DNA from: an uncultured Barnesiella sp.
Lineage (GTDB): Bacteria > Bacteroidota > Bacteroidia > Bacteroidales > Barnesiellaceae
Length of the DNA stretch: 64,000 nucleotides
Assembly (NCBI GenBank): GCA_944320015.1
Contig: CALUFO010000012.1
Span: 1-64,000, forward strand
Direction: 5' to 3'
The notes under the pieces were generated by a model. It saw only the letters and a program-made list of their open reading frames with translations. It did not search any database and was not told the DNA's origin. This document shows, in pieces, positions 7,819-17,565 of the stretch (position 1 is the stretch's first letter; each line of letters opens with the position of its first letter). A program made the translations under genes and the position numbers.

Positions 7819-10068
7819 ATGGAAACATTTTATCTGGTTCTCGTTATCTTTATTTTCCTCATCGCTGTTTTCGACCTTTCGGTAGGTGTCAGTAACGATG
7901 CCGTCAACTTCCTCAACTCGGCTATCGGTTCCAAGGCTGCCTCGTTCAAAGTGATCATGGCCGTAGCGACAGTTGGTATTTTTGTAGGCGCCTCCATGTC
8001 GAACGGCATGATGGATATTGCCCGCCACGGCATATATCAGCCCCAATATTTCTACTTCAACGAAATCATGTGTATCGTGCTGGCTGTCATGCTCACCGAC
8101 GTGGTGCTACTCGATATTTTCAACACGATGGGACTACCCACATCGACGACGGTCTCGATGGTATTTGAATTGTTGGGCGGAACATTCGCTCTCGCTATCG
8201 TGAAAACGATACACAGCAACGGAGCCTTGCAAATGGGGGATTTAATCAATACCGATAAAGCGCTGCAAGTCATTGTGGCCATCTTTGTATCGGTAGCGAT
8301 CGCATTCTTCTTCGGAGTCGTCGTACAATATATCGCACGATTGATTTTCAAGTTCAACTACCAGAAACAACTGAAATATTTCGGGGCACTGTTCGGCGGG
8401 TTTGCCGCTACCACGATTATTTATTTTATCCTCATCAACGGGTTGAAAGAGTCGACCATGATGACTCCCGAAACCCGGCAATGGATTCAAGAAAACACCC
8501 AACTGCTCATAAGTTGTTGTTTCGTTGTCACCACGGTACTGATGCAGATTCTCATGTGGCTTCGTGTGAATGTGCTGAAAGTGGTCGTGCTGCTGGGCAC
8601 CTTTGCCTTAGCCTTGGCTTTCGCCGGAAACGACCTCGTGAATTTCATTGGTGTGCCTCTGGCTGGATTCTCGGGCTACACCGACTATCTCGCCAACGGC
8701 GGCGGCGCAAGTCCCGATCAATTTTTAATGACCTCGCTGCTCGAACCGGCTCAAACCCCCGCGATATTCCTCATCGGGTCGGGCATCATCATGGTAGTAG
8801 CCCTGCTCACCTCGAAAAAAGCCCAGAACGTGATCAAAACCTCGGTTGGGCTTTCACGCCAAGAAGCCGGTGAAGAGACTTTCGGCACCTCGCCTATCGC
8901 CCGCAAACTGGTGCGAATGACAACCAACGCCTCGTCGGTCATCGTCAACAATATCCCCCCCAAAGCCCGGGCTTGGCTCAACAGCCGTTTCGACAAAGAC
9001 GATGTGATTCTCGAACACGGCGCCGCCTTCGACTTGGTGCGAGCCGCGGTCAACTTGGTTATCGCCAGCCTGCTCATCGCTTTGGGAACATCGCTGAAAC
9101 TCCCCCTCTCGACCACCTATGTGACCTTCATGGTAGCTATGGGTTCGTCGCTCGCCGACCGGGCTTGGGGGCGCGACAGCGCCGTGTACCGCATCACCGG
9201 AGTAATCTCGGTTATCGGAGGGTGGTTCCTCACTGCCGGAGCGGCGTTTCTCATCTGCTTCACAGTCACAATGATTGTCTATTTCGGCGGAACCATAGCC
9301 ATTATCCTACTGAGCATTTTGGCAGCCTATATACTCATTCGCAGTCAAATATCCTATAACAAAAAACTCAAACAAGAGAAAGAAAGCACACTGGCTCAAC
9401 AACTGGTTTCCAACAAAGACAAACAAGAGGCTCTCGTGCTGCTGCGCAAATTCAGCCGTGAAGAGTTTTCCAAAGTCTTGGCTTGGAGCGCCGACCTATA
9501 CAACCGCGTGACCAGCGGATTCCTCCACGAAAGTTACAAAACCCTGCGCAAAGCCATGGGCGACATCGAGACCGAGCGCCGTTACTTCAAACAAGTGAAA
9601 CGATTGGGCACCATAGGCGTCTCGCACTTGAACGACCAAGTGGGATTGGAAAAAGGTCTCTACTACTTTCAAGGGAATGACTTCTCCTACGACATCGTGC
9701 ATGCGATAAAAAGAATCTGCGAACCTTGCTTGGAGCATACCGACAACAATTTCAACCCGTTGGATCGGTCTCAAAAAGAGAACTTCGGAGAGATTGCACA
9801 ATCGATCGTACAGTTCTTGGAAAAGAGCCAACAGTCAATCGAAGAGAACCGATTTGACAATATGGCCGCTCTCTATAATCAGGGGAACTTACTGATTAAC
9901 CAACTGGGCGTGCTCAAACGGGAAGAGATACGCCACATGCGGGAGCAAGTCTCTTACATCAAGGTGAGCATCGTGTACCTCACGGTCATTCAAGAGTCGC
10001 AAAACGTAGTGGCCTACACAATCAACCTATTGAAAATGAATCAGAAATTTCAAGAAGGGAATCAATAA
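7819..10068 (+). CDS. PiT-family inorganic phosphate transporter with C-terminal PhoU-like region
   Basis: A 749-residue inner-membrane phosphate permease. The N-terminal half shows the PHO4 signature GVSNDAVNFLNSAIGSKAA and the second half repeats the fold around GNDLVNFIGVPLAG, with about ten hydrophobic segments. A third conserved stretch is LGTSLKLPLSTTYVTFMVAMG. After the last membrane segment (around residue 515) some 230 soluble, charged, helical residues follow. They resemble a fused DUF47/PhoU-like domain, known in other bacteria as a separate partner of Pit proteins. I take the ATG at 7819, which has GGAG four bases before it, rather than the TTG nine bases upstream. Monocistronic by spacing. 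Confidence 0.88.
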   Translation: METFYLVLVIFIFLIAVFDLSVGVSNDAVNFLNSAIGSKAASFKVIMAVATVGIFVGASMSNGMMDIARHGIYQPQYFYFNEIMCIVLAVMLTDVVLLDIFNTMGLPTSTTVSMVFELLGGTFALAIVKTIHSNGALQMGDLINTDKALQVIVAIFVSVAIAFFFGVVVQYIARLIFKFNYQKQLKYFGALFGGFAATTIIYFILINGLKESTMMTPETRQWIQENTQLLISCCFVVTTVLMQILMWLRVNVLKVVVLLGTFALALAFAGNDLVNFIGVPLAGFSGYTDYLANGGGASPDQFLMTSLLEPAQTPAIFLIGSGIIMVVALLTSKKAQNVIKTSVGLSRQEAGEETFGTSPIARKLVRMTTNASSVIVNNIPPKARAWLNSRFDKDDVILEHGAAFDLVRAAVNLVIASLLIALGTSLKLPLSTTYVTFMVAMGSSLADRAWGRDSAVYRITGVISVIGGWFLTAGAAFLICFTVTMIVYFGGTIAIILLSILAAYILIRSQISYNKKLKQEKESTLAQQLVSNKDKQEALVLLRKFSREEFSKVLAWSADLYNRVTSGFLHESYKTLRKAMGDIETERRYFKQVKRLGTIGVSHLNDQVGLEKGLYYFQGNDFSYDIVHAIKRICEPCLEHTDNNFNPLDRSQKENFGEIAQSIVQFLEKSQQSIEENRFDNMAALYNQGNLLINQLGVLKREEIRHMREQVSYIKVSIVYLTVIQESQNVVAYTINLLKMNQKFQEGNQ

Positions 10069-10114
10069 TTATTGCATTAAGTCTCAATTTGCATCTTTTA
10101 ATTTTTGAGATCTC

Positions 10115-10151
10115 GGGTTGCTTTTTGCGTGAGTAAAGGGCAGCCTTTTTT
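10115..10151 (+). terminator. Probable terminator of the phosphate transporter gene
   Basis: GGTTGC (10116-10121) pairs with GCAGCC (10140-10145) and is followed by six or more T. The loop is long (18 nt), which lowers confidence. Confidence 0.5.
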
Positions 10152-10176
10152 ATTCCTCTACCGAGACTACACTAAG

Positions 10177-10308
10177 CCCTTGTACAGTATGTAGAACGGT
10201 ATCGAATTCGCCAAGAAAATCCTGCAAAAGAACAAACCCGACGCCATATTCTGCTCCTGTGACAATGCCGCATTCGGTGCCATCAAGTATCTAAAAAAAT
10301 ACTCCTAA
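10177..10308 (+). pseudogene. Remnant of a LacI-family regulator or sugar-binding protein
   Basis: Translation in one frame gives NGIEFAKKILQKNKPDAI and then FCSCDNAAFGAIKYLKKYS before a stop. This is recognisable as the late effector-binding part of LacI/PurR-type proteins, around the PDAIFCSNDNAAFGAIKYL region. An in-frame stop at 10192-10194 interrupts the reading, nothing of the DNA-binding or early sensor domain precedes it, and similarity ends at 10308. It is therefore a fragment of about 38 codons left by deletion. The rest of the 10069-10524 intergenic stretch holds the transporter terminator and a small hairpin at 10450-10467, with no gene I can support. Confidence 0.6.
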
Positions 10309-10524
10309 GAAGTAATACGAAAAATCCGCTTCCGTTCAAGCAAATCCACACCCGCTTAGGCTTTGCGGCATAAACCGGATAGTGACCGCACGGCGACAAC
10401 ACCATATATCCCTGCGCGATGTAACCAGCAGCCATACGGCACATAAGACGGGAATCGGGTTATTCCCTATATCGTTTCACGACACAGGAGAGGAGTATAG
10501 AACTATCTCTTCGTTCCTATTGGT

Positions 10525-11769
10525 TTATTGTTGAGAGGGCTCGATGCCGAAGAGGTCTTCCAAGATGAGGCGGGTGGCACCGGCATGAGAGGTGATGTAG
10601 TCGCCGGCGTTTTGGCTGGCTGCGGCGAGGCGGTCGGGGTTGTCGAGCAGTTGGTTGGCAACGGTGGCAAAATCGGCACCGTTGTCGATAGCGAATCCGC
10701 CTTCACAGGCTATCAGGTCGAGAGCTTCTTTGAACCGGGCGTGATTGGGTCCGAAGATGACTGGCAGATTATATACGGCAGCTTCGGCGATGTTGTGAAT
10801 GCCGGCGCCGAATCCACCGCCTACATAGGCCAATGTACCATAGCGATATATGGAGGAAAGCAGCCCGAAGCAGTCGATGATGAGGCAATCGCATGCGGCT
10901 ATCTCATGAGCTGAGGCTCTTGTGTAGCGTATGAAAGGGCGTTGTAGTTGTTTTTCGATTTGTTGCAGGTGCGATTCGTGAATTTCGTGCGGCGCCAAAA
11001 TCAGTTTTATATCTTTGCGACTGTTGAAGTACTCGATGATAAACTCTTCGTCTTTGGGCCAAGAACTGCCGGCGATGAGGGTTTTCCCTTCTTGGGCGAA
11101 GCGCTCGACGAGGGGCAAGTCTTTGGCGGCTTGCCTGATCTCTATCACGCGGTCGAACCGGGTATCGCCCACGACCGATACGTTGGTAATGCCGATATCG
11201 GCGAGAAGACGGCGAGAAGATTCGTTCTGGATATAGAGGTGTGTGAAATTGCGAAGTATCCGCCGGAAGTATGCGCCGTAGGGACGGAAGAATATTTGAC
11301 CGGGACGGAAAATCGCCGAAATGATATAGAGGGGTATGCGGCGGCGGTTGAGTTCGTTGAGGTAGTTGGCCCAGAACTCGTATTTGATAAATATGGCCTT
11401 GGTGGGTCGGGTGATGTCGAGGAAGCGGCGCACGTTGCCCGGCAGGTCGAAGGGAAGGTAGCACACGAGGTCGGCACCCGGATAGTCTTTGCGCACTTCG
11501 TAGCCCGATGGAGAAAAGAAGGTGAGCAGAATAGAGGTCTCGGGCTGTGCTTTTTTGATGGCTTCGATGAGGGGGCGCCCTTGCTCAAACTCACCGAGCG
11601 ACGAAGCGTGTATCCACAAGTAGCCTCCTTGCGGGCGGGCGTGGGCGGCGAGGTAACCGAAGATGCTTTTCTGCCCTTGCGTCAGTTTGCGGGCTTTGGC
11701 GTTGCGCAGTCCGGCCAGCGCGACCAGTTGTTTGTAGGTATATATTCCCAAATTATAAATCCACTTCAT
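10525..11769 (-). CDS. waaA: 3-deoxy-D-manno-octulosonic acid (Kdo) transferase
   Basis: This 414-residue inner-membrane-anchored glycosyltransferase adds Kdo to lipid A precursor. It has an N-terminal hydrophobic/amphipathic anchor, then WIHASSLGEFEQGRPLIEAI with the conserved catalytic-region Glu, and PFDLPGNVRRFLDITRP. Also present are KYEFWANYLNEL, AGSSWPKDEE and the late GGGFGAGIHNIAEAAVYNLPVIFGPNH, all typical of WaaA/KdtA. It is the last gene of a seven-gene minus-strand run and lies 12 nt behind the outer membrane protein gene, consistent with envelope-related co-transcription. The usual length is about 420 residues, so it is complete. Confidence 0.95.
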   Translation of the reverse strand: MKWIYNLGIYTYKQLVALAGLRNAKARKLTQGQKSIFGYLAAHARPQGGYLWIHASSLGEFEQGRPLIEAIKKAQPETSILLTFFSPSGYEVRKDYPGADLVCYLPFDLPGNVRRFLDITRPTKAIFIKYEFWANYLNELNRRRIPLYIISAIFRPGQIFFRPYGAYFRRILRNFTHLYIQNESSRRLLADIGITNVSVVGDTRFDRVIEIRQAAKDLPLVERFAQEGKTLIAGSSWPKDEEFIIEYFNSRKDIKLILAPHEIHESHLQQIEKQLQRPFIRYTRASAHEIAACDCLIIDCFGLLSSIYRYGTLAYVGGGFGAGIHNIAEAAVYNLPVIFGPNHARFKEALDLIACEGGFAIDNGADFATVANQLLDNPDRLAAASQNAGDYITSHAGATRLILEDLFGIEPSQQ

Positions 11770-11781
11770 AACTACAAGGGG

Positions 11782-12861
11782 TTACAAGATATTTTTCAGG
11801 CGACATTGTTTCGTCCGGTTCCCCCGGTTTTTCCATGCCCGGTCGTCGATATAGAACCGCAAGATGAGTTGCTGTTGTAAGTCGAGATTCCCCGGTGTAT
11901 AGTGCAGGTTGCACGAAGCCAAGCAATTGAGGTAACTATTGCGGAAAATATAGGCATAGATGTCGGTGCGGTTGTAGGTAGGGGACTGGTAAAACGGGTC
12001 TCCTTGATTGAGCTGGGCTCCCAGCTGGGGATAGAGCGGCATTTGAGCCCCGCCCGTGTAAAAGGTGTTGCGCAATCCCAAAAACCGCCATTCGGCCAGC
12101 AGGTCGATAAGCACGCCTTGCGGGTGATGCCAAGTACCCACGTTGCGCAAGCGGTCGAGGCTGATGTGGTATCCGATTTTGAGCGTGAGGGTGTCGAGCG
12201 GGGTGTATGACGAAAAATCCACGCCAAGGTAGGGACTGGCGATGAGATTGTCGGTCACGGTGTAGAGGTCGCTCGAATTGCGGGGGCGTGCCAAATGGTT
12301 CATAACCAGATGCCCACCGGCAAAGAGGTAAGGCAAGGGTTGCCACCGTCCGTTGAAGACGACCATGAAGGCTTCGCGCACTTGCTCGGTCTGCACCTGA
12401 CGCCAATCGACATAAAGCTCGGCAAAGCCTTTGGTGTGTACATATTGGAAAAGGGCTCCCGCTATGTTGGGACGGAAATAGGTGAGCGAGTCGTATTGCA
12501 AAATGGCCGGTGTATTCTCGAGCAGTCGAGTGCGGGGAAACATGCCCAGCGACATGCGGAACCGGGGCGACTCGTAGTTGTAGTAGACCGTGGGGTGGAC
12601 TTTCGCCCCGTGGGTGGAGCCGTCGATCGGTTGTACCCACGAGACGCCGGCCATGACGGCGCTACGCCCCATGCGAATTCCTATCTCGGGAGAGAGCCGG
12701 GTACCGAAGAAAGTTTGCGACTGAGCTTTGGAGTAGCCATACTCGCGGTTGTCGAAAAAGCCGGTCATGTCGACACTCCATGCCACTTGTTGCGCCTTTG
12801 CGGGAAAGAGAGCGATCCAACACAGTGTGAACAGGGCAATATGTGGGAGCCTGCGAATCAT
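11782..12861 (-). CDS. Putative outer membrane beta-barrel protein
   Basis: A 359-residue protein with a signal peptide (hydrophobic residues 4-20, cleavage after AKA near residue 23), then alternating Tyr/Phe/Trp-rich strands, as in outer membrane barrels, with frequent GxxxY and RxxLG turns. No named family is recognised. The start codon at 12861 shares its A with the stop of gltX (TAATG), so translation is probably coupled. A longer in-frame start inside gltX would place a basic 31-residue non-signal stretch before the signal peptide and was rejected. Lying between gltX and waaA, it could have an envelope or LPS role, but that is inference. Confidence 0.7.
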   Translation of the reverse strand: MIRRLPHIALFTLCWIALFPAKAQQVAWSVDMTGFFDNREYGYSKAQSQTFFGTRLSPEIGIRMGRSAVMAGVSWVQPIDGSTHGAKVHPTVYYNYESPRFRMSLGMFPRTRLLENTPAILQYDSLTYFRPNIAGALFQYVHTKGFAELYVDWRQVQTEQVREAFMVVFNGRWQPLPYLFAGGHLVMNHLARPRNSSDLYTVTDNLIASPYLGVDFSSYTPLDTLTLKIGYHISLDRLRNVGTWHHPQGVLIDLLAEWRFLGLRNTFYTGGAQMPLYPQLGAQLNQGDPFYQSPTYNRTDIYAYIFRNSYLNCLASCNLHYTPGNLDLQQQLILRFYIDDRAWKNRGNRTKQCRLKNIL

Positions 12862-14384
12862 TACCCTAAGATTTCGATAGCCCGCTCGATGCGTTTGATA
12901 GTTTCTTCTTTGCCCATGATTTCGGTAATGTCGAACATATGGGGGCCTTTGCATTCACCGACAACGGCCAGACGGAAGGCGTTCATCACGTTGCCCAAGT
13001 GATAGCCGTTCTGTTCGATCCAGCCCAGCACGATTTTTTCGGCCGGCGCCGAGGAGAAGTCGTCCATATTGCGCAGAATCTCGATGAGCTGGCGCATGAT
13101 AGCGGGGGTATCTTCTTTCCAGCGTTTTTTTACCGATTTCTCTTCGTAACTGGTGGGTGCCACGAAGAAAAAGGCGGCTTGATCCCAGAGCTCTTTGACG
13201 AAACTAACCCGGCCTTTGACCAGCCCGATGATGCGGGCGACGGTGGCGGGGTCGGCCTCGATACCTTTCTCTTGAAGAATGGGCATAAAAAGGGTAGTGA
13301 GTTCTTCGTTGCTTTTCTCCTGTATATATTTATGGTTGAACCATTTGCCTTTTTCGTAGTCGAATTTTGCACCGCTTTTGCTGCATTTTTCAAGCGAGAA
13401 GAGACGAATAAGTTCGTCCATCGACATGATCTCTTGGTCGTTCCCAGGGTTCCAGCCCAGCAGGGCGAGGAAGTTTACCACAGCTTCGGGGAGATAGCCC
13501 GACTCGCGGTATCCCGAAGAAATTTCGCCGGTTTTGGGGTCGTGCCATTCGAGGGGGAATACAGGGAATCCCAGCCTGTCGCCGTCGCGTTTGCTCAGTT
13601 TCCCTTTCCCGTCGGGTTTCAAGAGGAGAGGCAGGTGTGCAAACCGTGGCATGGAGTCTTCCCAGCCAAACGCCCGGTAGAGCAGGACATGCAAGGGAGC
13701 CGAAGGCAACCATTCCTCGCCCCGAATCACATGCGAAACGAGCATAAGGTGGTCGTCGACGATGTTGGCGAGGTGGTAAGTGGGAAGATTGTCGGCCGAT
13801 TTGTACAGCACTTTATCGTCGAGTATCGAGGAGTTTATGGTCACATCACCCCGAATCAAGTCGTTGACCACGACGTCCTCTCCCGGTTCTATCTTGAACC
13901 GCACGACGTATTGGGTGCCGTCGGCAATGAGCTTGTCGACCTCGTCTTTGGGAAGGGTCAACGAGTTGCGCATTTGCATGCGGGTAGAAGCGTCGTATTG
14001 GAAATTGGGTATTTCGCTCCGCTTGGCGTCGAGCTCGGCCGGAGTGTCGAATGCGATGTAGGCTTTGCCGGCGTCGAGCAACTGGTCGACATATTTGCGG
14101 TAAATCTCTTTGCGCTCCGATTGCCGGTAGGGGCCATATTCGCCGCCGTAGCTTACACCTTCGTCGAAATGAATCCCGAGCCATTCAAGCGCCTCGATGA
14201 TATAGTCTTCGGCTCCCGGGACGAAGCGTTGGGAGTCGGTATCCTCGATGCGGAAAATCATCTCTCCGTGATTTTGTTTGGCGAAGAGGTAGTTATAGAG
14301 AGCGGTGCGGACACCGCCTATGTGTAAAGGGCCTGTGGGGCTTGGTGCGAAACGCACACGGACTTTTCTTTCGGTCATAGTCAT
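12861..14384 (-). CDS. gltX: Glutamyl-tRNA synthetase
   Basis: This 507-residue class I aminoacyl-tRNA synthetase charges tRNA-Glu. It has the HIGH-type motif in [20 protein letters not shown] (residues 15-34), the [20 protein letters not shown] region, and the KMSKS-type motif [16 protein letters not shown] near residue 260. The C-terminal helical anticodon-binding part carries WFNHKYIQ. Length is normal for Bacteroidota GluRS. Two ATG codons are possible (14384 and 14378). A -7 element at 14408-14401 on the minus strand suggests the gene has its own promoter despite lying in the mnmA-to-waaA run. It overlaps the next gene by one base. Confidence 0.97.
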   Translation of the reverse strand: MTMTERKVRVRFAPSPTGPLHIGGVRTALYNYLFAKQNHGEMIFRIEDTDSQRFVPGAEDYIIEALEWLGIHFDEGVSYGGEYGPYRQSERKEIYRKYVDQLLDAGKAYIAFDTPAELDAKRSEIPNFQYDASTRMQMRNSLTLPKDEVDKLIADGTQYVVRFKIEPGEDVVVNDLIRGDVTINSSILDDKVLYKSADNLPTYHLANIVDDHLMLVSHVIRGEEWLPSAPLHVLLYRAFGWEDSMPRFAHLPLLLKPDGKGKLSKRDGDRLGFPVFPLEWHDPKTGEISSGYRESGYLPEAVVNFLALLGWNPGNDQEIMSMDELIRLFSLEKCSKSGAKFDYEKGKWFNHKYIQEKSNEELTTLFMPILQEKGIEADPATVARIIGLVKGRVSFVKELWDQAAFFFVAPTSYEEKSVKKRWKEDTPAIMRQLIEILRNMDDFSSAPAEKIVLGWIEQNGYHLGNVMNAFRLAVVGECKGPHMFDITEIMGKEETIKRIERAIEILG

Positions 14385-14400
14385 AGGGTTGAAAACTCGG

Positions 14401-14408
14401 CAAAATTA
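14401..14408 (-). promoter_or_regulatory. -7 element upstream of gltX
   Basis: TAATTTTG on the minus strand, inside the 102-nt gap between xseB and gltX; the predicted leader is only about 10-20 nt. Confidence 0.45.
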
Positions 14409-14486
14409 AACATTTTTTTTGATTTTAGACATATCCTCCCGTATATATTGTGGAGAATGCGGCAGGGCGTCCCGGGGCTGTCGCCG

Positions 14487-14690
14487 TCACTCGTTCAACT
14501 CGGCCAATATTTTTTGGAGGGCTTCGTCGGTCTCGAACAGTTTCGATTTGCAGAATTTGAGCAGTTCGAGAGAGCGTGCGGTGCATTTTTGGAGTTCGTC
14601 GATTTCGTACTCGTTGTTTTGCAACTTATGTACGATGGATTCCAACTCGGCGAGAGCCTCGGCGTAGGATAGATTTTGTTTTTTTGCCAT
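14487..14690 (-). CDS. xseB: Exodeoxyribonuclease VII small subunit
   Basis: A 67-residue protein with the XseB pattern: LSYAEALAELESIVHKLQNN, then ELQKCTARSLELLKFCKSKL. It is the small helical subunit that wraps the XseA coiled coil. It starts 8 nt after xseA, so the two are co-transcribed. Length is normal (60-80 residues). Confidence 0.93.
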   Translation of the reverse strand: MAKKQNLSYAEALAELESIVHKLQNNEYEIDELQKCTARSLELLKFCKSKLFETDEALQKILAELNE

Positions 14691-14698
14691 ATCGTTAT

Positions 14699-15967
14699 TT
14701 ATTTTTTTGGTTTCGAGGGTTGTATGTTTTCGACGCGGCTGGCCACAATCCCGTCGGCCAGCAAGGTTTCAATGGGTTCGCCGGGTGCGATGCCGGCCAC
14801 GCTCTTGACCACTCGACCACGGTGCAAAGTGAGGCTGTACCCCCGTTCCAACAAAGATTGTGGGGAGAGCAGTTGTATGGTTTTCGCCGTATTGTCGAGG
14901 CGGTTTTTCTCGGCATCGATTCGGGAACGCAACGCCTGCTTGATTTGTTCGCTCCACAGGTTGGTTTTATGGCGCTCGCCAAGGATACGCCTTTCGATAA
15001 GCAGGGGTAGCGAGGAGGCCGTGCGCTGCAATGTCTGGTTCTCCCGCAAGAGCCTGTTTTTAATCGCTTCGCCGATGGCGTGGGCGAGGTTGGCGGCATG
15101 TATGTCGGCCTCGTGTATGCGGGCGATGATCCATTCGGCTGCGGCGGTGGGGGTTTTCACCCGGGTGTTGGCCACCATGTCGATGACGGTGTCGTCACGT
15201 TCGTGCCCGATTCCGGTGATAATGGGGAGCGGGAATTGCGCCACGTTGGCGGCGAGCGGATAACTGTCGAAGCTGTTCAAATCGGAGGTGGCGCCTCCGC
15301 CCCGAATGATGACGACCCCGTCGAACAACCCGTCGTGCCGGTTGATTCGGTCGAGAGCGTCGATAATCGATTGAGCGGTTTGTTCGCCCTGCATGGCGGC
15401 AGGGAATAATGCGGTATAGATTTTATAGCCGTAGGCGTTGTGTTGGAGTTGGTTCATAAAATCGCCATATCCGGCGGCCGAGGGCGAGGAGATGACGGCA
15501 AAGCGTTGTGGCAGAGCCGGCCACGGCAGTTCTTTATTCATATCGGCCACGCCCTCGTCGTGCAATTGTTGCAGTATGGCGGCTCGTCGCCGGGCGGCAT
15601 CGCCCAGTGTATAGGAAGGATCTATGTCGTGTATGGTGAGGTTGTAGCCATACAGTTCGTGGAAAGTGGGGGTAACCAATACCAAGATTTTTATGCCCGA
15701 GGTGAATAGCTGCCCCGTAGACTGCTCGAAAAAGGGGCGAAGCAACCGGAATGTCGAAGCCCAAATAGTGGCTCGAGCTTTGGCGACGGTTCGACCGGTC
15801 GACTCCTCTTTCTCGATGAGTTCAAGGTAGCAATGTCCCGAAGCGTGTAGTTTCGCTTCGCTGATTTCGGCTCGCACCCAATACCTGCCGGGCAAGGCAT
15901 CTTGCAATGCTCCACGGACGCAGGCATTCAGTTCGAGGAGTGAAAATTCTTTTCTTCCGGGAGTCAT
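14699..15967 (-). CDS. xseA: Exodeoxyribonuclease VII large subunit
   Basis: A 422-residue nuclease subunit that degrades single-stranded DNA. An N-terminal OB-fold (residues about 8-105) contains WVRAEISEAKLHASGHCYLEL. The catalytic domain carries FAVISSPSAAGYGDFMNQL, VVIIRGGGATSDLNSFDSY, ITGIGHERDDTVIDMVANTR and KTPTAAAEW, followed by a long helical region and the C-terminal LLERGYSLTLHRGRVVKS. The start at 15967 overlaps the stop of the subtilase gene as ATGA, implying coupled translation. Open reading continues upstream in frame for 210 codons, but that part is antisense-like noise opposite real subtilase codons. Confidence 0.96.
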   Translation of the reverse strand: MTPGRKEFSLLELNACVRGALQDALPGRYWVRAEISEAKLHASGHCYLELIEKEESTGRTVAKARATIWASTFRLLRPFFEQSTGQLFTSGIKILVLVTPTFHELYGYNLTIHDIDPSYTLGDAARRRAAILQQLHDEGVADMNKELPWPALPQRFAVISSPSAAGYGDFMNQLQHNAYGYKIYTALFPAAMQGEQTAQSIIDALDRINRHDGLFDGVVIIRGGGATSDLNSFDSYPLAANVAQFPLPIITGIGHERDDTVIDMVANTRVKTPTAAAEWIIARIHEADIHAANLAHAIGEAIKNRLLRENQTLQRTASSLPLLIERRILGERHKTNLWSEQIKQALRSRIDAEKNRLDNTAKTIQLLSPQSLLERGYSLTLHRGRVVKSVAGIAPGEPIETLLADGIVASRVENIQPSKPKK

Positions 15968-17565
15968 GGCCGTTGTAGTTTGAGGGTCCAACAATGCGAT
16001 TTGCTTCGCGCCACCAACAGGTATATCCCTTTGGGCAATGCGCATAACGACTGCCGAATACCTTGCGGGAGGGTGTACCGGGCGATTATCTTTCCAGTCG
16101 TATCGTATATGTCGAGGTCGACAGTCGATTCGCCGACCGGCAGTCCCGCTATGGAAACGAAGGGAATACCTTCGTCCAAGGAGAGGCACAGGGGCGATTG
16201 CTCCTGCGGTATCGATTCCACCGCGGTACCTTGTCGATAAGCGGCATAGAAATCGGGGATTCCATAGCCCACGAGCGAGTCGGGGGAGAGATATTGCGAA
16301 CTGTTTTGCCGAATGAGCGCGATGATTTCCTGAGCCGACAGATGAGGTAAAGCCTGCCATAAACAGGCCGTGAGCCCGGCGATAATGGGAGTGGCAAACG
16401 ATGTGCCGACGCTCGACTGCAACGTTCCTTCGGGACCGATAGTGGCCGCCGGGTAACCCAATGCGGCAATGTCGGGTTTGATGCGGTTGTCGGCGGTATA
16501 TCCCCTCCCCGAGAAGTAGGCGGGTTTTGAGTCGGAAGAGACGGCACCTACGGTGAGAAGGCCGTCTACATCGCCCGGCACGGTTATTCTCTCCCAACTG
16601 CCGCCTCCTTCATTTCCTGCGCTCACGATAATGAGCAGGCCTTTCTGTACGCCCAAGGCGGCACCTTGCGAGATAAACGCCGATTTCCCGTCGAGTTGCT
16701 CCCACGAATGGTCGAAACGGGTGTCGTCAAATTGGGTATATCCGAGTGACGAAGTGATTACATCAACTCCCAGACTATCGGCATATTCGAGGGCGGCGAC
16801 CCAATAGTCTTCTTCTGTGGGATATTCGGCCGAGGTGTCTTCCGACCGCAACAGCCAGTATGTTGCATGAGGAGCTGTCCCGATGAACGAGGAAGAGTCG
16901 TTGACCAACATGGTCGATAATACCGACGAGCCGTGCGGGTCGCCGGCCTTGAAATCCATACTCGGGTCGATGAAGTCGTGATTCCCGACGATTCGACTTT
17001 GGTCGAAGGCAGAGTTGCAATCGGCATTCTGGAATCCTCCGTCGATGACAGCGATCATCATACCGTCTCCCGAGAATCCTGCCCGATGCAGCTTATCGCC
17101 GTTGTGCAGCGCTATCTGCAAAGAGGCTTCGCCGTAGAGCGATTCGGTATCGGGTTCTACTTGTTTTTGCCTCTTTTTGAGGGAATACCCGGGTTGTATG
17201 GGGGCACCCAACCAGTCGTACCTTTTGACGAACGGGAGGGAGGTGAGCAACGGCAGCCGGGTCGAGTCGGGCAATGCGACGGTGGCAGTATTGAGCCACT
17301 TCGATGTGGCGAGTATGCGCGCCCCCCGAGCCGAGATTTCGGCTAACCGGGAGGGAGCTATGGGCCAATCGGTAGAGTCGATGGGGATATTGTATTTGTG
17401 CCGATGGAATAACGCCCGTTCGGAGAGGTATTCTTCGGGGCGCTCTGTCAAATAGGGCGAATCACTCTTATCGGAGAACCAAAGCCGATAGTGCTGCTCC
17501 TGAGCCGAAAGCATGGTTGTCCAAGAGAGAAACAACGACAGGGCGATGTGTACAGGCAGTTTCAT
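15964..17565 (-). CDS. Secreted subtilisin-like serine protease (S8)
   Basis: A 533-residue exported protease. It has a signal peptide (residues 1-21, cleavage after LSA) and a prodomain-like region to about 160. The catalytic triad is Asp175 in AVIDGGF, His211 in GDPHGSS and Ser389 in GTSFATP, with the oxyanion-region motif VSAGNEGGGSW. The last 85 residues form a beta-rich tail resembling a T9SS sorting domain (VDLDIYDTTGKIIARYTLP, then KGIYLLVARS). Both ends overlap neighbours by ATGA (mnmA upstream, xseA downstream), an odd setting for an exported protease, and the order may reflect translation coupling rather than function. Confidence 0.92.
   Translation of the reverse strand: MKLPVHIALSLFLSWTTMLSAQEQHYRLWFSDKSDSPYLTERPEEYLSERALFHRHKYNIPIDSTDWPIAPSRLAEISARGARILATSKWLNTATVALPDSTRLPLLTSLPFVKRYDWLGAPIQPGYSLKKRQKQVEPDTESLYGEASLQIALHNGDKLHRAGFSGDGMMIAVIDGGFQNADCNSAFDQSRIVGNHDFIDPSMDFKAGDPHGSSVLSTMLVNDSSSFIGTAPHATYWLLRSEDTSAEYPTEEDYWVAALEYADSLGVDVITSSLGYTQFDDTRFDHSWEQLDGKSAFISQGAALGVQKGLLIIVSAGNEGGGSWERITVPGDVDGLLTVGAVSSDSKPAYFSGRGYTADNRIKPDIAALGYPAATIGPEGTLQSSVGTSFATPIIAGLTACLWQALPHLSAQEIIALIRQNSSQYLSPDSLVGYGIPDFYAAYRQGTAVESIPQEQSPLCLSLDEGIPFVSIAGLPVGESTVDLDIYDTTGKIIARYTLPQGIRQSLCALPKGIYLLVARSKSHCWTLKLQRP

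Noticed and set aside
10350-10460. Short minus-strand frame of about 47 codons in the LacI-remnant gap
   Set aside because: No similarity recognised, no promoter or ribosome-binding site; too short to support.
15968-16597. 210-codon N-terminal extension of xseA
   Set aside because: It lies in another frame of the subtilase gene, has no similarity to XseA, and the ATG at 15967 fits the family start and the ATGA overlap.
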